In this document: piece after piece, positions 1 to 5,107 of the stretch
Numbering within the stretch: position 1 is the stretch's first letter
Layout: each line of letters begins with the position of its first letter
Assembly (NCBI GenBank): GCA_014804565.1
Contig: JAAUZN010000026.1
Location: 1 to 5,107 of the forward strand
Direction of reading: 5' to 3'
Length of the DNA: 5,107 nucleotides
DNA from: Lachnospiraceae bacterium
GTDB lineage: Bacteria; Bacillota; Clostridia; Lachnospirales; Lachnospiraceae
Notes under the pieces: model-generated
Told to the model about the DNA's origin: nothing
The model's database searches: none
The model's input: the letters and a program-made list of their open reading frames with translations, nothing else
Program-made: the position numbers and the translations under genes

Positions 1-64
1 AGAGATGGCGGATGTGGAAGAATTTTTAAAAGCGGCATATGAAAAATTAATGAAAGAAAAATAG
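1..64 (+). CDS. 3' end of an unidentified gene (partial)
   Basis: The reading frame starting at base 2 is open from the left edge to a TAG at 62-64 and gives a 20-residue tail, EMADVEEFLKAAYEKLMKEK. The tail is charged and probably helical, which is typical of the C-terminus of a soluble protein. The other two forward frames do not look coding here; one has a TGA at 40-42. The piece is too short to name a family. It lies on the same strand as the VWA gene, but a 125-nt gap with a candidate promoter separates them, so operon membership is uncertain. Confidence 0.5.
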   Translation, partial: EMADVEEFLKAAYEKLMKEK

Positions 65-72
65 ATATTTTT

Positions 73-100
73 TGCACCCTTTTTCTTCCAAGAAAGGTAT
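73..100 (+). promoter_or_regulatory. Candidate ECF-sigma-type promoter before the VWA gene
   Basis: TGCACC at 73-78 and GGTAT at 96-100 are separated by 17 nt. This resembles the -35 (TGnAAC-like) and -10 (CGTN-like) elements used by extracytoplasmic-function sigma factors, and no good TTGACA/TATAAT pair was found in the gap. VWA lipoproteins of this family are, from memory, often found near ECF sigma genes, but no sigma gene lies inside the window. The call rests on resemblance only. Confidence 0.3.
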
Positions 101-177
101 TAAGAGTAGAGAGACAAAAACGGCGGAGAATCGAAGCGGCTCTCAGGGAGGAATATCCGGAAAGACTACTTGGAAAT

Positions 178-182
178 GGAGG
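178..182 (+). promoter_or_regulatory. Ribosome binding site of the VWA lipoprotein gene
   Basis: GGAGG at 178-182 lies 7 nt before the ATG at 190. This fixes the start, because the same frame is open further upstream (back to about 43) but contains no ATG, GTG or TTG there. A second purine run, GGGAGGAA at 146-153, has no start codon at a usable distance. Confidence 0.8.
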
Positions 183-189
183 AAAAGGG

Positions 190-2043
190 ATGAAAAAGTG
201 TGTAAAGAAGACGACAGTATTAGGTATGGCGGGGCTCCTGTTTTTGACGGGATGCGGTGGGACGGATAGTGCGCCTGCCAAAGAGGAATATGTTTGGGAG
301 GAACCGGCGGAGACAATGCCGGAGTATGAGGGTTATACTTCGGGAATGACAGATGCGTCAGAAAGCGGGACGGCTGCAGAGGCACCGGCCGTGGCGGAGA
401 GCGCGGCAGATATAGACAGTGAAGCCGGCGCAATGGCGGATGATATGGCGCCATATGCAGATGTGGAGAATAGTCCGCAGAAAAAATATTCTCAAAGCGG
501 CGGAATCATAGAAGAGAGTAAGCGGATGTCCCCGGCAGATTTATATGCCGATAAAGAGGAAGACTATCTGGGATCCTGCTATGATTTTGATGACGAGATC
601 GGGTATTATGGCGGAAATGAGGAGTACAGCAAGTGGGAGGAGAAGGGTTTTTCTTCCGTGATGGCACAGCCGCTTTCTACTTTTTCGGCGGATGTGGATA
701 CGGCCTCCTATAGTAATCTGCGGCGGTTGATTCGCGAGGGATATGATCTGGACAGTCTGCCTGAGGGCGCAGTCAGAATTGAGGAGATGCTCAATTATTT
801 CTCTTACGATTATAATGATCCGAAGGGCATGGAGCCTTTTGGGGTGACGACACAGATTAGTCGTTGTCCCTGGAATGAGGAAGCAGAGCTTCTGATGATC
901 GGATTAAAGACGGAGGATATTGATTACAGCCACGCCCCGGCATCGAATCTGGTATTTTTGCTGGATGTATCCGGTTCTATGGCTGATGCCGATAAGCTGC
1001 CTCTCTTGCAGGAGTCTTTTGCACAGCTGACAGATAATCTTTCGGAGAAGGACAGAGTTTCTATCGTGACCTACGCGTCGGAGGATAAGATCGTGCTGCG
1101 TGGAGCGCATGGCAACGAGAAGAAAAAGATCAAAAAAGCGCTGGCTGGACTGGAAGCGGGCGGCGGCACCTACGGCAGCAGGGGAATTGAAACCGCCTAT
1201 GCGCTGGCAGAGGAGAATTTTATCAAAGGCGGCAACAACCGCATCATTCTGGCGACGGACGGTGATCTGAACATCGGCATGACCACCGAGGAGGAATTGG
1301 AAGAGCTTATCACGGAGAAGAAGGAGTCCGGAATCTTTCTGTCAGTGCTCGGTTTTGGAACCGGGAATATCAAGGACAATAAGATGGAAACGCTGGCGGA
1401 TAAAGGAAACGGCAACTATGCCTACATAGACTGCCTGCGGGAGGCCAATAAGGTGCTGGGGGAGGAGATGACAGCGACGCTCCTTACTGTCTGCAAGGAT
1501 GTGAAGTTCCAGGTGGAATTTAACCCTGATGTGGTGGAGGGATACCGGCTTCTGGGATATGAGAACAGGGCGCTGGCGAAGGAAGATTTTAATAATGATG
1601 CGAAGGACGGCGGAGAAATCGGCGCCGGGCATACCGTGACAGCTCTCTACGAGATCGTACTGTGCGAGCCTTTGGGTGGATCCTATACGGAAAAAGAAAT
1701 TCGGGATCTGAAATATCAGGACGAATACCGCAGAAAGAACAATAACAAAAAAGAATCATCGGCCTGCAGTAAGGAGTGGCTGACCATCAGCCTCCGCTAT
1801 AAGAAACCCGCCGGGCAGGTGAGCAGCTTATTAGAATATCCGATCGGGTATGAATGCTATCAGATGAATCCCTCGGAAGATTTCATCTTTGCATCGGCGG
1901 TGGCTGAGTTCGGGCTGTTAGCATCCCACAGCGCTTATCCGGAGAACGCTTCGCTGCAGCATGTGAAAGAGACGGTGCGGGGATTAGACTTAAGAGATGA
2001 GTACAGAGCAGAATTTTTAGAACTGGTGCGGGAAGTGGAGTAG
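190..2043 (+). CDS. VWA-domain lipoprotein, YfbK-like
   Basis: This is a 617-aa predicted lipoprotein. A short signal peptide (KK-containing N-region, hydrophobic residues 10-19) ends in the lipobox L19-T20-G21-C22, so the mature protein should be anchored by Cys22 to the outer face of the membrane. Residues 23 to about 140 form an acidic, Ala/Glu/Asp-rich linker. Residues ~145-210 match the VWA-associated N-terminal domain (PLSTFSADVDTASYSN from P161, then VRIEEMLNYF). The VWA fold spans ~252-425, with an apparently complete MIDAS: D259-x-S261-x-S263 in DVSGSM, T327 in GGGTYG, and D357 in TDGD. The C-terminal part from about Y452 (YRLLGYENR) fits the DUF3520-type domain of the family. E. coli YfbK has a similar length and architecture. 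A role in metal-dependent protein binding or adhesion at the cell surface is inferred; the partner is unknown. It ends before a strong hairpin and is probably the last gene of its transcript. Confidence 0.92.
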   Translation: MKKCVKKTTVLGMAGLLFLTGCGGTDSAPAKEEYVWEEPAETMPEYEGYTSGMTDASESGTAAEAPAVAESAADIDSEAGAMADDMAPYADVENSPQKKYSQSGGIIEESKRMSPADLYADKEEDYLGSCYDFDDEIGYYGGNEEYSKWEEKGFSSVMAQPLSTFSADVDTASYSNLRRLIREGYDLDSLPEGAVRIEEMLNYFSYDYNDPKGMEPFGVTTQISRCPWNEEAELLMIGLKTEDIDYSHAPASNLVFLLDVSGSMADADKLPLLQESFAQLTDNLSEKDRVSIVTYASEDKIVLRGAHGNEKKKIKKALAGLEAGGGTYGSRGIETAYALAEENFIKGGNNRIILATDGDLNIGMTTEEELEELITEKKESGIFLSVLGFGTGNIKDNKMETLADKGNGNYAYIDCLREANKVLGEEMTATLLTVCKDVKFQVEFNPDVVEGYRLLGYENRALAKEDFNNDAKDGGEIGAGHTVTALYEIVLCEPLGGSYTEKEIRDLKYQDEYRRKNNNKKESSACSKEWLTISLRYKKPAGQVSSLLEYPIGYECYQMNPSEDFIFASAVAEFGLLASHSAYPENASLQHVKETVRGLDLRDEYRAEFLELVREVE

Positions 2044-2054
2044 GCAGTAAAAAG

Positions 2055-2081
2055 TTGGGTCAGGCGCAGTGCCTGACCCAA
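2055..2081. terminator. Bidirectional terminator between VWA and Hsp20 genes
   Basis: A perfect 11-bp stem (TTGGGTCAGGC at 2055-2065, complement at 2071-2081) has a 5-nt loop, GCAGT. On the plus strand it is followed by GTGTTTT. On the minus strand it is followed by CTTTTTACTG, so it can stop transcription from both sides. It lies 11 nt after the VWA stop and 30 nt beyond the Hsp20 stop, where a shared terminator for two converging genes is expected. Confidence 0.85.
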
Positions 2082-2111
2082 GTGTTTTGATGTGCTCTGG
2101 TACGCAACCGG

Positions 2112-2564
2112 TTATTTTACCTCGATCCGTGCCACTTCTTCCTTGGCGGCCAGTTCTTTTTTCGGGAATTTTACTTCCAAAATGCCATTGTTGTAAGAGG
2201 CGTCGATGTCGCCGGGTTCCACATCACTGACGCGGAAGCTTCGGGAGTAGGAACTGTAATACCGCTCTTTGCGAATGTATTTGTTCGTATCTTCTTCATT
2301 TTTCTCCTCCTTGTGGGAGGCGGAGATCGTCAGCAGATTGTCTTTCAAGTCGATGTTGATATCGGATTTATCGAATCCGGGGAGCTCTGCCTGTAAGAGA
2401 TAATTATCTCCCTGATCGATCACATCAGTCTTAAAAGCATCAAAGGTTGCCAACTCATTGCTGCCCCAGAAGTTTTTAAAAGCATCGTCAAACATTCTGT
2501 CGAAGGAATCCTCAAAGAATGCAGGTCTGTAGCTGCGGTTGTTAAATAATGCGGGTCTTAACAT
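2112..2564 (-). CDS. hsp20: Hsp20/alpha-crystallin small heat-shock protein
   Basis: This is a 150-aa ATP-independent chaperone that holds unfolding proteins in the cytoplasm and forms oligomers. The N-terminal arm (residues 1-44) is rich in Phe and Arg. The alpha-crystallin domain spans about 45-137, with AELPGFDKSDINIDL at ~59-73 and the family signature A-x-x-x-N-G-I-L at 122-129, followed by EVKFPK. The C-terminal tail carries the I-x-V anchor (I147-E-V149) that docks neighbouring subunits. The ATG at 2564 was chosen because AGGAGTG (2571-2577) lies 6 nt before it. The frame is open upstream for 12 more codons, but that stretch overlaps the promoter-like and ribosome-binding bases. The gene is transcribed alone, converges on the VWA gene, and diverges from the isomerase gene at 2849. 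A dyad just upstream may control it. Confidence 0.95.
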   Translation of the reverse strand: MLRPALFNNRSYRPAFFEDSFDRMFDDAFKNFWGSNELATFDAFKTDVIDQGDNYLLQAELPGFDKSDINIDLKDNLLTISASHKEEKNEEDTNKYIRKERYYSSYSRSFRVSDVEPGDIDASYNNGILEVKFPKKELAAKEEVARIEVK

Positions 2565-2587
2565 AGTAATCACTCCTTTTTTATAGT

Positions 2588-2615
2588 ATAATACAATCAA
2601 AAATCCTGCTGACAG
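2588..2615 (-). promoter_or_regulatory. Candidate promoter of hsp20
   Basis: Read on the minus strand, CTGTCA (2615-2610) and TATTAT (2593-2588) are separated by 16 nt, a plausible sigma-A pair with a weak -35. TATACT at 2590-2585 is an alternative -10 with a longer spacer. Transcription would start near 2581, leaving a leader of under 20 nt that is just enough for the AAAAGGAGTG ribosome site. The -35 lies in the centre of an inverted repeat. Confidence 0.45.
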
Positions 2616-2627
2616 GATATATTGTAT
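2591..2627. promoter_or_regulatory. Nested inverted repeat over the hsp20 promoter (possible operator)
   Basis: The inner arms ATCCTG (2603-2608) and CAGGAT (2613-2618) flank the 4-nt centre CTGA. The outer arms ATACAAT (2591-2597) and ATTGTAT (2621-2627) are also exact complements, offset by 5 nt on one side and 2 nt on the other. The element covers the predicted -35 and part of the -10 of hsp20. It does not match CIRCE (TTAGCACTC-N9-GAGTGCTAA) or the CtsR direct repeat (GGTCAAA). A repressor site is inferred from symmetry and position only. Confidence 0.4.
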
Positions 2628-2669
2628 TCGCTCAGTACCTTAGTAGATACATTATATTTTCAGTATGAC

Positions 2670-2685
2670 CGAATCAACCGATTCG
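2670..2685. repeat. Inverted repeat CGAATC-AACC-GATTCG
   Basis: Perfect 6-bp arms (2670-2675 and 2680-2685) flank a 4-nt centre. The same bases can be read as two near-direct copies, ACCGAATC (2668-2675) and ACCGATTC (2677-2684). Further out, GTAT (2663-2666) and ATAC (2686-2689) are also complementary. There is no T-run, so it is not a terminator. It is locally GC-rich within very AT-rich DNA, which makes a protein-binding site possible. Confidence 0.4.
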
Positions 2686-2730
2686 ATACATTGTGAAAAA
2701 CAGTTCTCATTGATACCGAGCTGTGTTTGC

Positions 2731-2759
2731 TTGTATATTTGTTATACATCATATATAAC
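2731..2759 (+). promoter_or_regulatory. Candidate promoter of the isomerase-macrodomain unit
   Basis: TTGTAT (2731-2736) and TATAAC (2754-2759) are separated by 17 nt, a reasonable sigma-A promoter and the best pair seen upstream of 2849. It predicts a leader of about 80 nt. A palindrome at 2740-2760 spans the spacer and the -10. Confidence 0.4.
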
Positions 2760-2760
2760 A
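2740..2760. promoter_or_regulatory. Palindrome TGTTATA-N7-TATAACA, operator-like
   Basis: Exact 7-bp arms at 2740-2746 and 2754-2760 are separated by 7 nt, a 21-bp geometry like that bound by dimeric helix-turn-helix repressors. The right arm contains the predicted -10 TATAAC, so a bound protein would block the promoter. No particular regulator family can be assigned, and AT-rich DNA gives some such matches by chance. Confidence 0.4.
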
Positions 2761-2835
2761 GATAATCAATTATAGAATTATTAAGTATTTCTAAACAAAT
2801 AGTAAAATGCAATGGTAGAATTTGTGGCGCCCTTG

Positions 2836-2843
2836 AAAGGAGG
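2836..2843 (+). promoter_or_regulatory. Strong ribosome binding site of the isomerase gene
   Basis: AAAGGAGG at 2836-2843 is a near-perfect Shine-Dalgarno sequence, 5 nt before the ATG at 2849. It supports that start. Confidence 0.85.
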
Positions 2844-2848
2844 AAGGA

Positions 2849-3649
2849 ATGAGAGAGCAGATAGATTATGGAATGCCTACCTTGATTGAAAACAGAGATT
2901 TGGAGGAAGCAGTGCTGCTTTGCAGGGAACTGGAATTGCAGTTTGTAGAATTAAATATGAATTTCCCCATGTATCAGATACCGCGAGTGGAAGAGACTGC
3001 TTATCTGAAAGAGCTGGCATCAAAAAATAATATTTACTTTACGATTCACCTGGATGAAAATCTCAATGTGTGCGATTTCAATCCTCTTGTGGCGGATGCT
3101 TATTTAAAGACAGTGGAGAGAGCCTTAAAGGCAGCGCATGAGATGGGAGCGCCGCTCTTAAATATGCATATGAATCATGGTATTAATGTTACGCTGCCGG
3201 ATCGAAAGGTGCGGTTATTTGGCGAATACCGGGAGGTATACCTGACGGCGATACGCAGATTCCGCAAGATGTGCGAGGATGCAGCGGGAAGTTTTGGTGT
3301 GAAAGTCTGTGTTGAAAATACCGACGGCTTTCTGGATTTTGAGAAGGAGGCAATCGAAGAGCTTTTGCAGAGCGATATGTTTGCCCTGACATGGGATATC
3401 GGACATTCTCACACCTGTGATAATGTGGATGAAGCGTTTCTGATGCAGCATAAGGACAGGCTGTACCATTTTCATATCCATGACGGATTGGGGGAAAAGA
3501 ATCATCAGACACTGGGGACCGGAGAGATCGATCTGGCGCAGCGGATTGGTATTGCAGGAGAATGCGGGTGCCGGTGTGTTGTGGAGACGAAGACGGTCGA
3601 TGCGCTGCGGAAGTCGGTGGCTTGGCTTAAGCAAAATAGATATATGTAA
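2849..3649 (+). CDS. Sugar phosphate isomerase/epimerase-like TIM-barrel protein
   Basis: This 266-aa cytoplasmic protein belongs to the xylose isomerase-like TIM barrel (AP endonuclease 2) superfamily. Candidate metal and catalytic residues sit at the strand ends typical of the fold: E34 (FVELNM), H67 (TIHLDE), H107/H110 (HMNH), E156 (VCVENTDG), D183/H186/H188 (WDIGHSH), H209/H211 (HFHIHD), E226 (GTGEID) and E246 (VVETK). The set supports an active divalent-metal enzyme. The length is normal for family members that isomerise or epimerise sugars or sugar phosphates, or act as endonuclease IV. The substrate cannot be read from the sequence. Endonuclease IV is less likely because its usual motif spacing was not recognised. 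The stop is 27 nt before the macrodomain gene, so the two are probably co-transcribed. Confidence 0.85.
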   Translation: MREQIDYGMPTLIENRDLEEAVLLCRELELQFVELNMNFPMYQIPRVEETAYLKELASKNNIYFTIHLDENLNVCDFNPLVADAYLKTVERALKAAHEMGAPLLNMHMNHGINVTLPDRKVRLFGEYREVYLTAIRRFRKMCEDAAGSFGVKVCVENTDGFLDFEKEAIEELLQSDMFALTWDIGHSHTCDNVDEAFLMQHKDRLYHFHIHDGLGEKNHQTLGTGEIDLAQRIGIAGECGCRCVVETKTVDALRKSVAWLKQNRYM

Positions 3650-3676
3650 TAGGAATGCGAAAGTTTGGTGTTTAAA

Positions 3677-4507
3677 ATGAACGGAACGGAAAGAACAGAC
3701 CTTTTATTAGAAAAATTAAAAGAAGATTCTGCAGAATACAAGGGATTGGAGACGGCTGGGTACAGCCCGGAGGAAAAGAAAAGTACGATTCGCTCCCTTA
3801 TGAATATTCGTATGCCAAGAGAGCTGTCCCAGGCATTATTGGATCTGCAGGACGAGTATCTGCAGGAAGAACTGCAGGCAAAGGGTGTTGTAGGTTTATT
3901 GGATATTCCCACAATAAAGGAGAAATATAACGCAAAGGCTCCCTTTGCGGAAAAAATATCGCTCTGGCAGGGGGATATTACCAGATTGAAGATCGGCGCT
4001 ATCGTAAATGCAGCAAATTCTCAGATGTTGGGCTGCTTTGTCCCTTGTCACAGATGTATTGACAATGCTATCCACAGTGCGGCGGGCATGCAGCTTCGGG
4101 AAGAATGTGACCGCATCATGCAGAATAGACGTATACAATATGGCAGACGTTACGAAGAACCGACAGGCACCGCAACCTTGACTGCGGGTTATAATCTGCC
4201 CTGCGATCATGTGATCCATACTGTGGGGCCGATCGTCTATGGTGAATTAAATGAGATGCTCTGTCAGGATCTGCGAAATTGCTATGAGAACATTCTGAAA
4301 TGCTGTTTAGAGCATGATATCAGATCCGTCGCATTCTGCTGCATTTCAACGGGGGAATTTCATTTTCCCAATGATAAGGCGGCACAGATCGCGTGGGAGA
4401 CGGTAAAGGGTTTTCTGGAAAAGTATGGAGACCGCATGGAGCGGGTCGTTTTCAATGTATTTAAGGACAGTGATCTGAACATTTATGAAAGAGTTTTAAT
4501 CCTGTGA
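3677..4507 (+). CDS. Zn-dependent macrodomain protein-ADP-ribose hydrolase
   Basis: This 276-aa protein has an N-terminal helical region (~1-90) and a macrodomain (~95-275) that would bind ADP-ribose and remove it from proteins. Visible motifs are the ADP-ribose loop I-V-N-A-A-N (109-114), then L-G-C-F-V-P-C-H-R-C-I-D-N-A-I-H (118-133), H-T-V-G-P (181-185) and the phosphate loop S-T-G-E-F-H-F-P (224-231). The GCFxPxHxCIDNAIH block is the hallmark of the zinc-containing macrodomains of Staphylococcus and Streptococcus (SauMacro, SpyMacro), in which Cys and His residues hold a catalytic Zn; length and N-terminal extension also fit that group. In those species the gene sits with a SirTM sirtuin and a GcvH-like protein, but neither is in this window. 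The start is uncertain: ATG 3677 has only a weak GGTG site (3667-3670), while TTG 3665 and GTG 3668 are in-frame alternatives adding 4 or 3 residues. Confidence 0.9.
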   Translation: MNGTERTDLLLEKLKEDSAEYKGLETAGYSPEEKKSTIRSLMNIRMPRELSQALLDLQDEYLQEELQAKGVVGLLDIPTIKEKYNAKAPFAEKISLWQGDITRLKIGAIVNAANSQMLGCFVPCHRCIDNAIHSAAGMQLREECDRIMQNRRIQYGRRYEEPTGTATLTAGYNLPCDHVIHTVGPIVYGELNEMLCQDLRNCYENILKCCLEHDIRSVAFCCISTGEFHFPNDKAAQIAWETVKGFLEKYGDRMERVVFNVFKDSDLNIYERVLIL

Positions 4508-4532
4508 CCGGACAATGTTGCTGTACAAAAAA

Positions 4533-4561
4533 GGGGAATAAACCTTCCCGGCTTATTCCCC
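4533..4561. terminator. Terminator between macrodomain and rubredoxin genes
   Basis: GGGGAATAA (4533-4541) pairs exactly with TTATTCCCC (4553-4561). Two more pairs inside (CC 4543-4544 with GG 4550-4551) lengthen the stem. On the minus strand it is followed directly by TTTTTTGTAC, a textbook intrinsic terminator for the rubredoxin transcript. On the plus strand no T-run follows, so for the macrodomain mRNA it may be only a weak stop or a 3'-end stabiliser. Confidence 0.8.
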
Positions 4562-4574
4562 AACACCTTACTAT

Positions 4575-4748
4575 TTAGTTGTAATTCTCAATAACCGGCT
4601 GGAACATATCCTTGGTCACACCGCACAGAGGGCAGCACCAGTCAGCCGGAAGATCCTCAAATGCTGTGCCGGGCTTGATGCCGTGCTCCGGATCACCCTT
4701 TTCAGGATCATATGTATAGCCGCAGGGATTGCAAAAATACTTTTTCAT
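4575..4748 (-). CDS. Rubredoxin
   Basis: This 57-aa one-electron carrier has a single Fe bound by four cysteines: C6-x-x-C9-G-Y in the first knuckle and C39-P-L-C42-G in the second. The rest is standard: Y11/Y13, D14-P15, a central [12 protein letters not shown] segment, L33-P34, D36-W37 and a C-terminal K-D-M-F. Length is typical (52-58 aa). It acts in the cytoplasm, and in anaerobic Clostridia it passes electrons from NAD(P)H:rubredoxin oxidoreductase to rubrerythrins and flavodiiron proteins. The start ATG at 4748 has an AAAGGAG site at 4759-4765. It follows the rubrerythrin gene on the same strand after a 110-nt gap. One oddity is an extra cysteine, C38, just before the second knuckle (WCCPLC), where Val or Thr is common. 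Confidence 0.95.
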   Translation of the reverse strand: MKKYFCNPCGYTYDPEKGDPEHGIKPGTAFEDLPADWCCPLCGVTKDMFQPVIENYN

Positions 4749-4805
4749 AGTCGTTAGTCTCCTTTTCTTTTCGTTTATTTATATGTTGTCTTTATGGTAT
4801 AGATA

Positions 4806-4835
4806 CGGGGATTTTGCTTTTTAGCATCATCCCCG
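4806..4835. other. Hairpin between rubrerythrin and rubredoxin genes without a T-run
   Basis: CGGGGAT (4806-4812) pairs with ATCCCCG (4829-4835). Inside, TGCT (4815-4818) pairs with AGCA (4823-4826) around a TTTT loop, leaving a 2-by-2 internal loop. The stem is strong, but neither strand has a T-run after it, so it is not a standard intrinsic terminator. It lies 23 nt past the rubrerythrin stop. It may be a leaky terminator or an mRNA-stability element that sets the rubrerythrin-to-rubredoxin ratio. Confidence 0.5.
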
Positions 4836-4858
4836 CGGGAAAACCTTTGAAAAGATTC

Positions 4859-5107
4859 TTAGCTGAAGTATCTCTTTAACAGACCCTCGAATGCCTTACC
4901 GTGTCTTGCCTCATCTCTTGCCATCTCATGTACGGTATCATGAATCGCGTCAAGGTTAGCAGCCTTTGCGCGCTTCGCAAGGTCGAACTTACCTGCGGTA
5001 GCGCCGTTCTCAGCTTCGACTCTCATCTCCAGATTCTTCTTGGTAGAATCGGTTACCACTTCGCCTAAAAGCTCTGCAAACTTAGCAGCGTGCTCTGCCT
5101 CTTCCCA
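4859..5107 (-). CDS. Reverse rubrerythrin (NADH peroxidase-type), C-terminal part
   Basis: The frame stays open to the right edge and gives the last 82 residues, so the start lies outside the window. The fragment is the ferritin-like diiron domain: E3-x-x-H6 in [10 protein letters not shown], glutamates E31/E33 in the [11 protein letters not shown] helix, and E66-x-x-H69 in [12 protein letters not shown] (numbers count from the edge). The protein ends right after this domain (LLKRYFS). It therefore lacks the C-terminal rubredoxin domain of classical rubrerythrin and fits the reverse type, where a rubredoxin-like domain is at the N-terminus; that part is not visible. The family reduces hydrogen peroxide (and oxygen) to water in the cytoplasm of anaerobes. 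The rubredoxin gene downstream is a natural electron donor. Confidence 0.88.
   Translation of the reverse strand, partial: WEEAEHAAKFAELLGEVVTDSTKKNLEMRVEAENGATAGKFDLAKRAKAANLDAIHDTVHEMARDEARHGKAFEGLLKRYFS

Larger units (their letters stand above)
2565..2848. other. AT-rich divergent intergenic region
   Basis: These 284 nt separate the divergent hsp20 and isomerase genes and contain no convincing coding frame. Besides the hsp20 promoter and its dyad, the region holds two further inverted repeats (2670-2685 and 2740-2760), a candidate forward promoter (2731-2759), an AT-rich leader with a near direct repeat around AATTATAGAATTATT (~2769-2783), and the isomerase ribosome site. Confidence 0.7.

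Noticed and set aside
72..269. 65-codon forward frame overlapping the start of the VWA gene
   Set aside because: It begins at a TTG without a ribosome site, has basic low-complexity content, and runs out of frame through the VWA signal peptide. It is a shadow frame.
904..1632. Several reverse frames of 68-96 codons within the VWA gene
   Set aside because: All are antisense to the conserved VWA domain, without ribosome sites or recognisable motifs.
2565..2600. N-terminal extension of Hsp20 by 12 codons
   Set aside because: The extra codons cover the promoter-like and Shine-Dalgarno bases. The ATG at 2564 has a well-placed AGGAGTG, and MLRPALF is a typical Hsp20 N-terminus.
2591..2760. CRISPR array, attachment site or insertion-sequence ends in the intergenic dyads
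   Set aside because: The repeats are single, differ from each other, and have no regular spacing, no transposase and no target duplications.
3215..3634. 139-codon reverse frame inside the isomerase gene
   Set aside because: It lies wholly antisense to a gene with clear family motifs and has no recognisable domain or ribosome site.
4859..5059. A complete 66-aa protein starting at 5059
   Set aside because: The frame continues without a stop to the window edge, and the extra residues (WEEAEH...) are conserved diiron-site sequence. It is the truncated end of a longer rubrerythrin.

Overview
The window looks like a chromosomal segment from an anaerobic, low-to-mid GC Firmicute, most likely a Clostridia/Lachnospiraceae-type gut bacterium. 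The evidence is a rubredoxin next to a reverse-rubrerythrin (NADH peroxidase-type) gene, strong AAAGGAGG-type ribosome binding sites, a lipoprotein-type VWA protein of the YfbK family, and a macrodomain of the zinc-dependent Firmicute type. The genus is inferred, not proven.

Layout, left to right. Positions 1-64 hold the 3' end of an unidentified plus-strand gene. A 125-nt gap follows, with a possible ECF-type promoter and a short frame that ends in an ATGA overlap with the next start. Positions 190-2043 encode a 617-aa VWA-domain lipoprotein with an intact MIDAS metal site. A perfect 11-bp hairpin (2055-2081) serves as a two-way terminator between this gene and a convergent minus-strand Hsp20 small heat-shock chaperone (2112-2564). 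The AT-rich divergent intergenic region 2565-2848 carries three separate inverted repeats, two of which overlap candidate promoters. From 2849 a two-gene plus-strand unit encodes a TIM-barrel sugar phosphate isomerase/epimerase-like protein (2849-3649) and a Zn-dependent macrodomain ADP-ribose hydrolase (3677-4507). A hairpin at 4533-4561 separates these from a minus-strand redox pair: a 57-aa rubredoxin (4575-4748), and upstream of it the C-terminal part of a reverse rubrerythrin that runs off the right edge (4859-5107).

How the genes fit together. Rubredoxin and rubrerythrin are a well-known peroxide-detoxifying electron chain in anaerobes. Hsp20 is a stress chaperone, and the macrodomain probably reverses ADP-ribosylation. 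The stretch therefore leans toward stress response, but no single integrated system is evident. No mobile elements, CRISPR arrays, tRNA or rRNA genes were seen. Nothing here is clearly a new system. The most testable unusual points are the dyads around the Hsp20 and isomerase promoters, the macrodomain paired with a TIM-barrel isomerase rather than with a sirtuin, and the possible relic of a sigma/anti-sigma operon ahead of the VWA gene.
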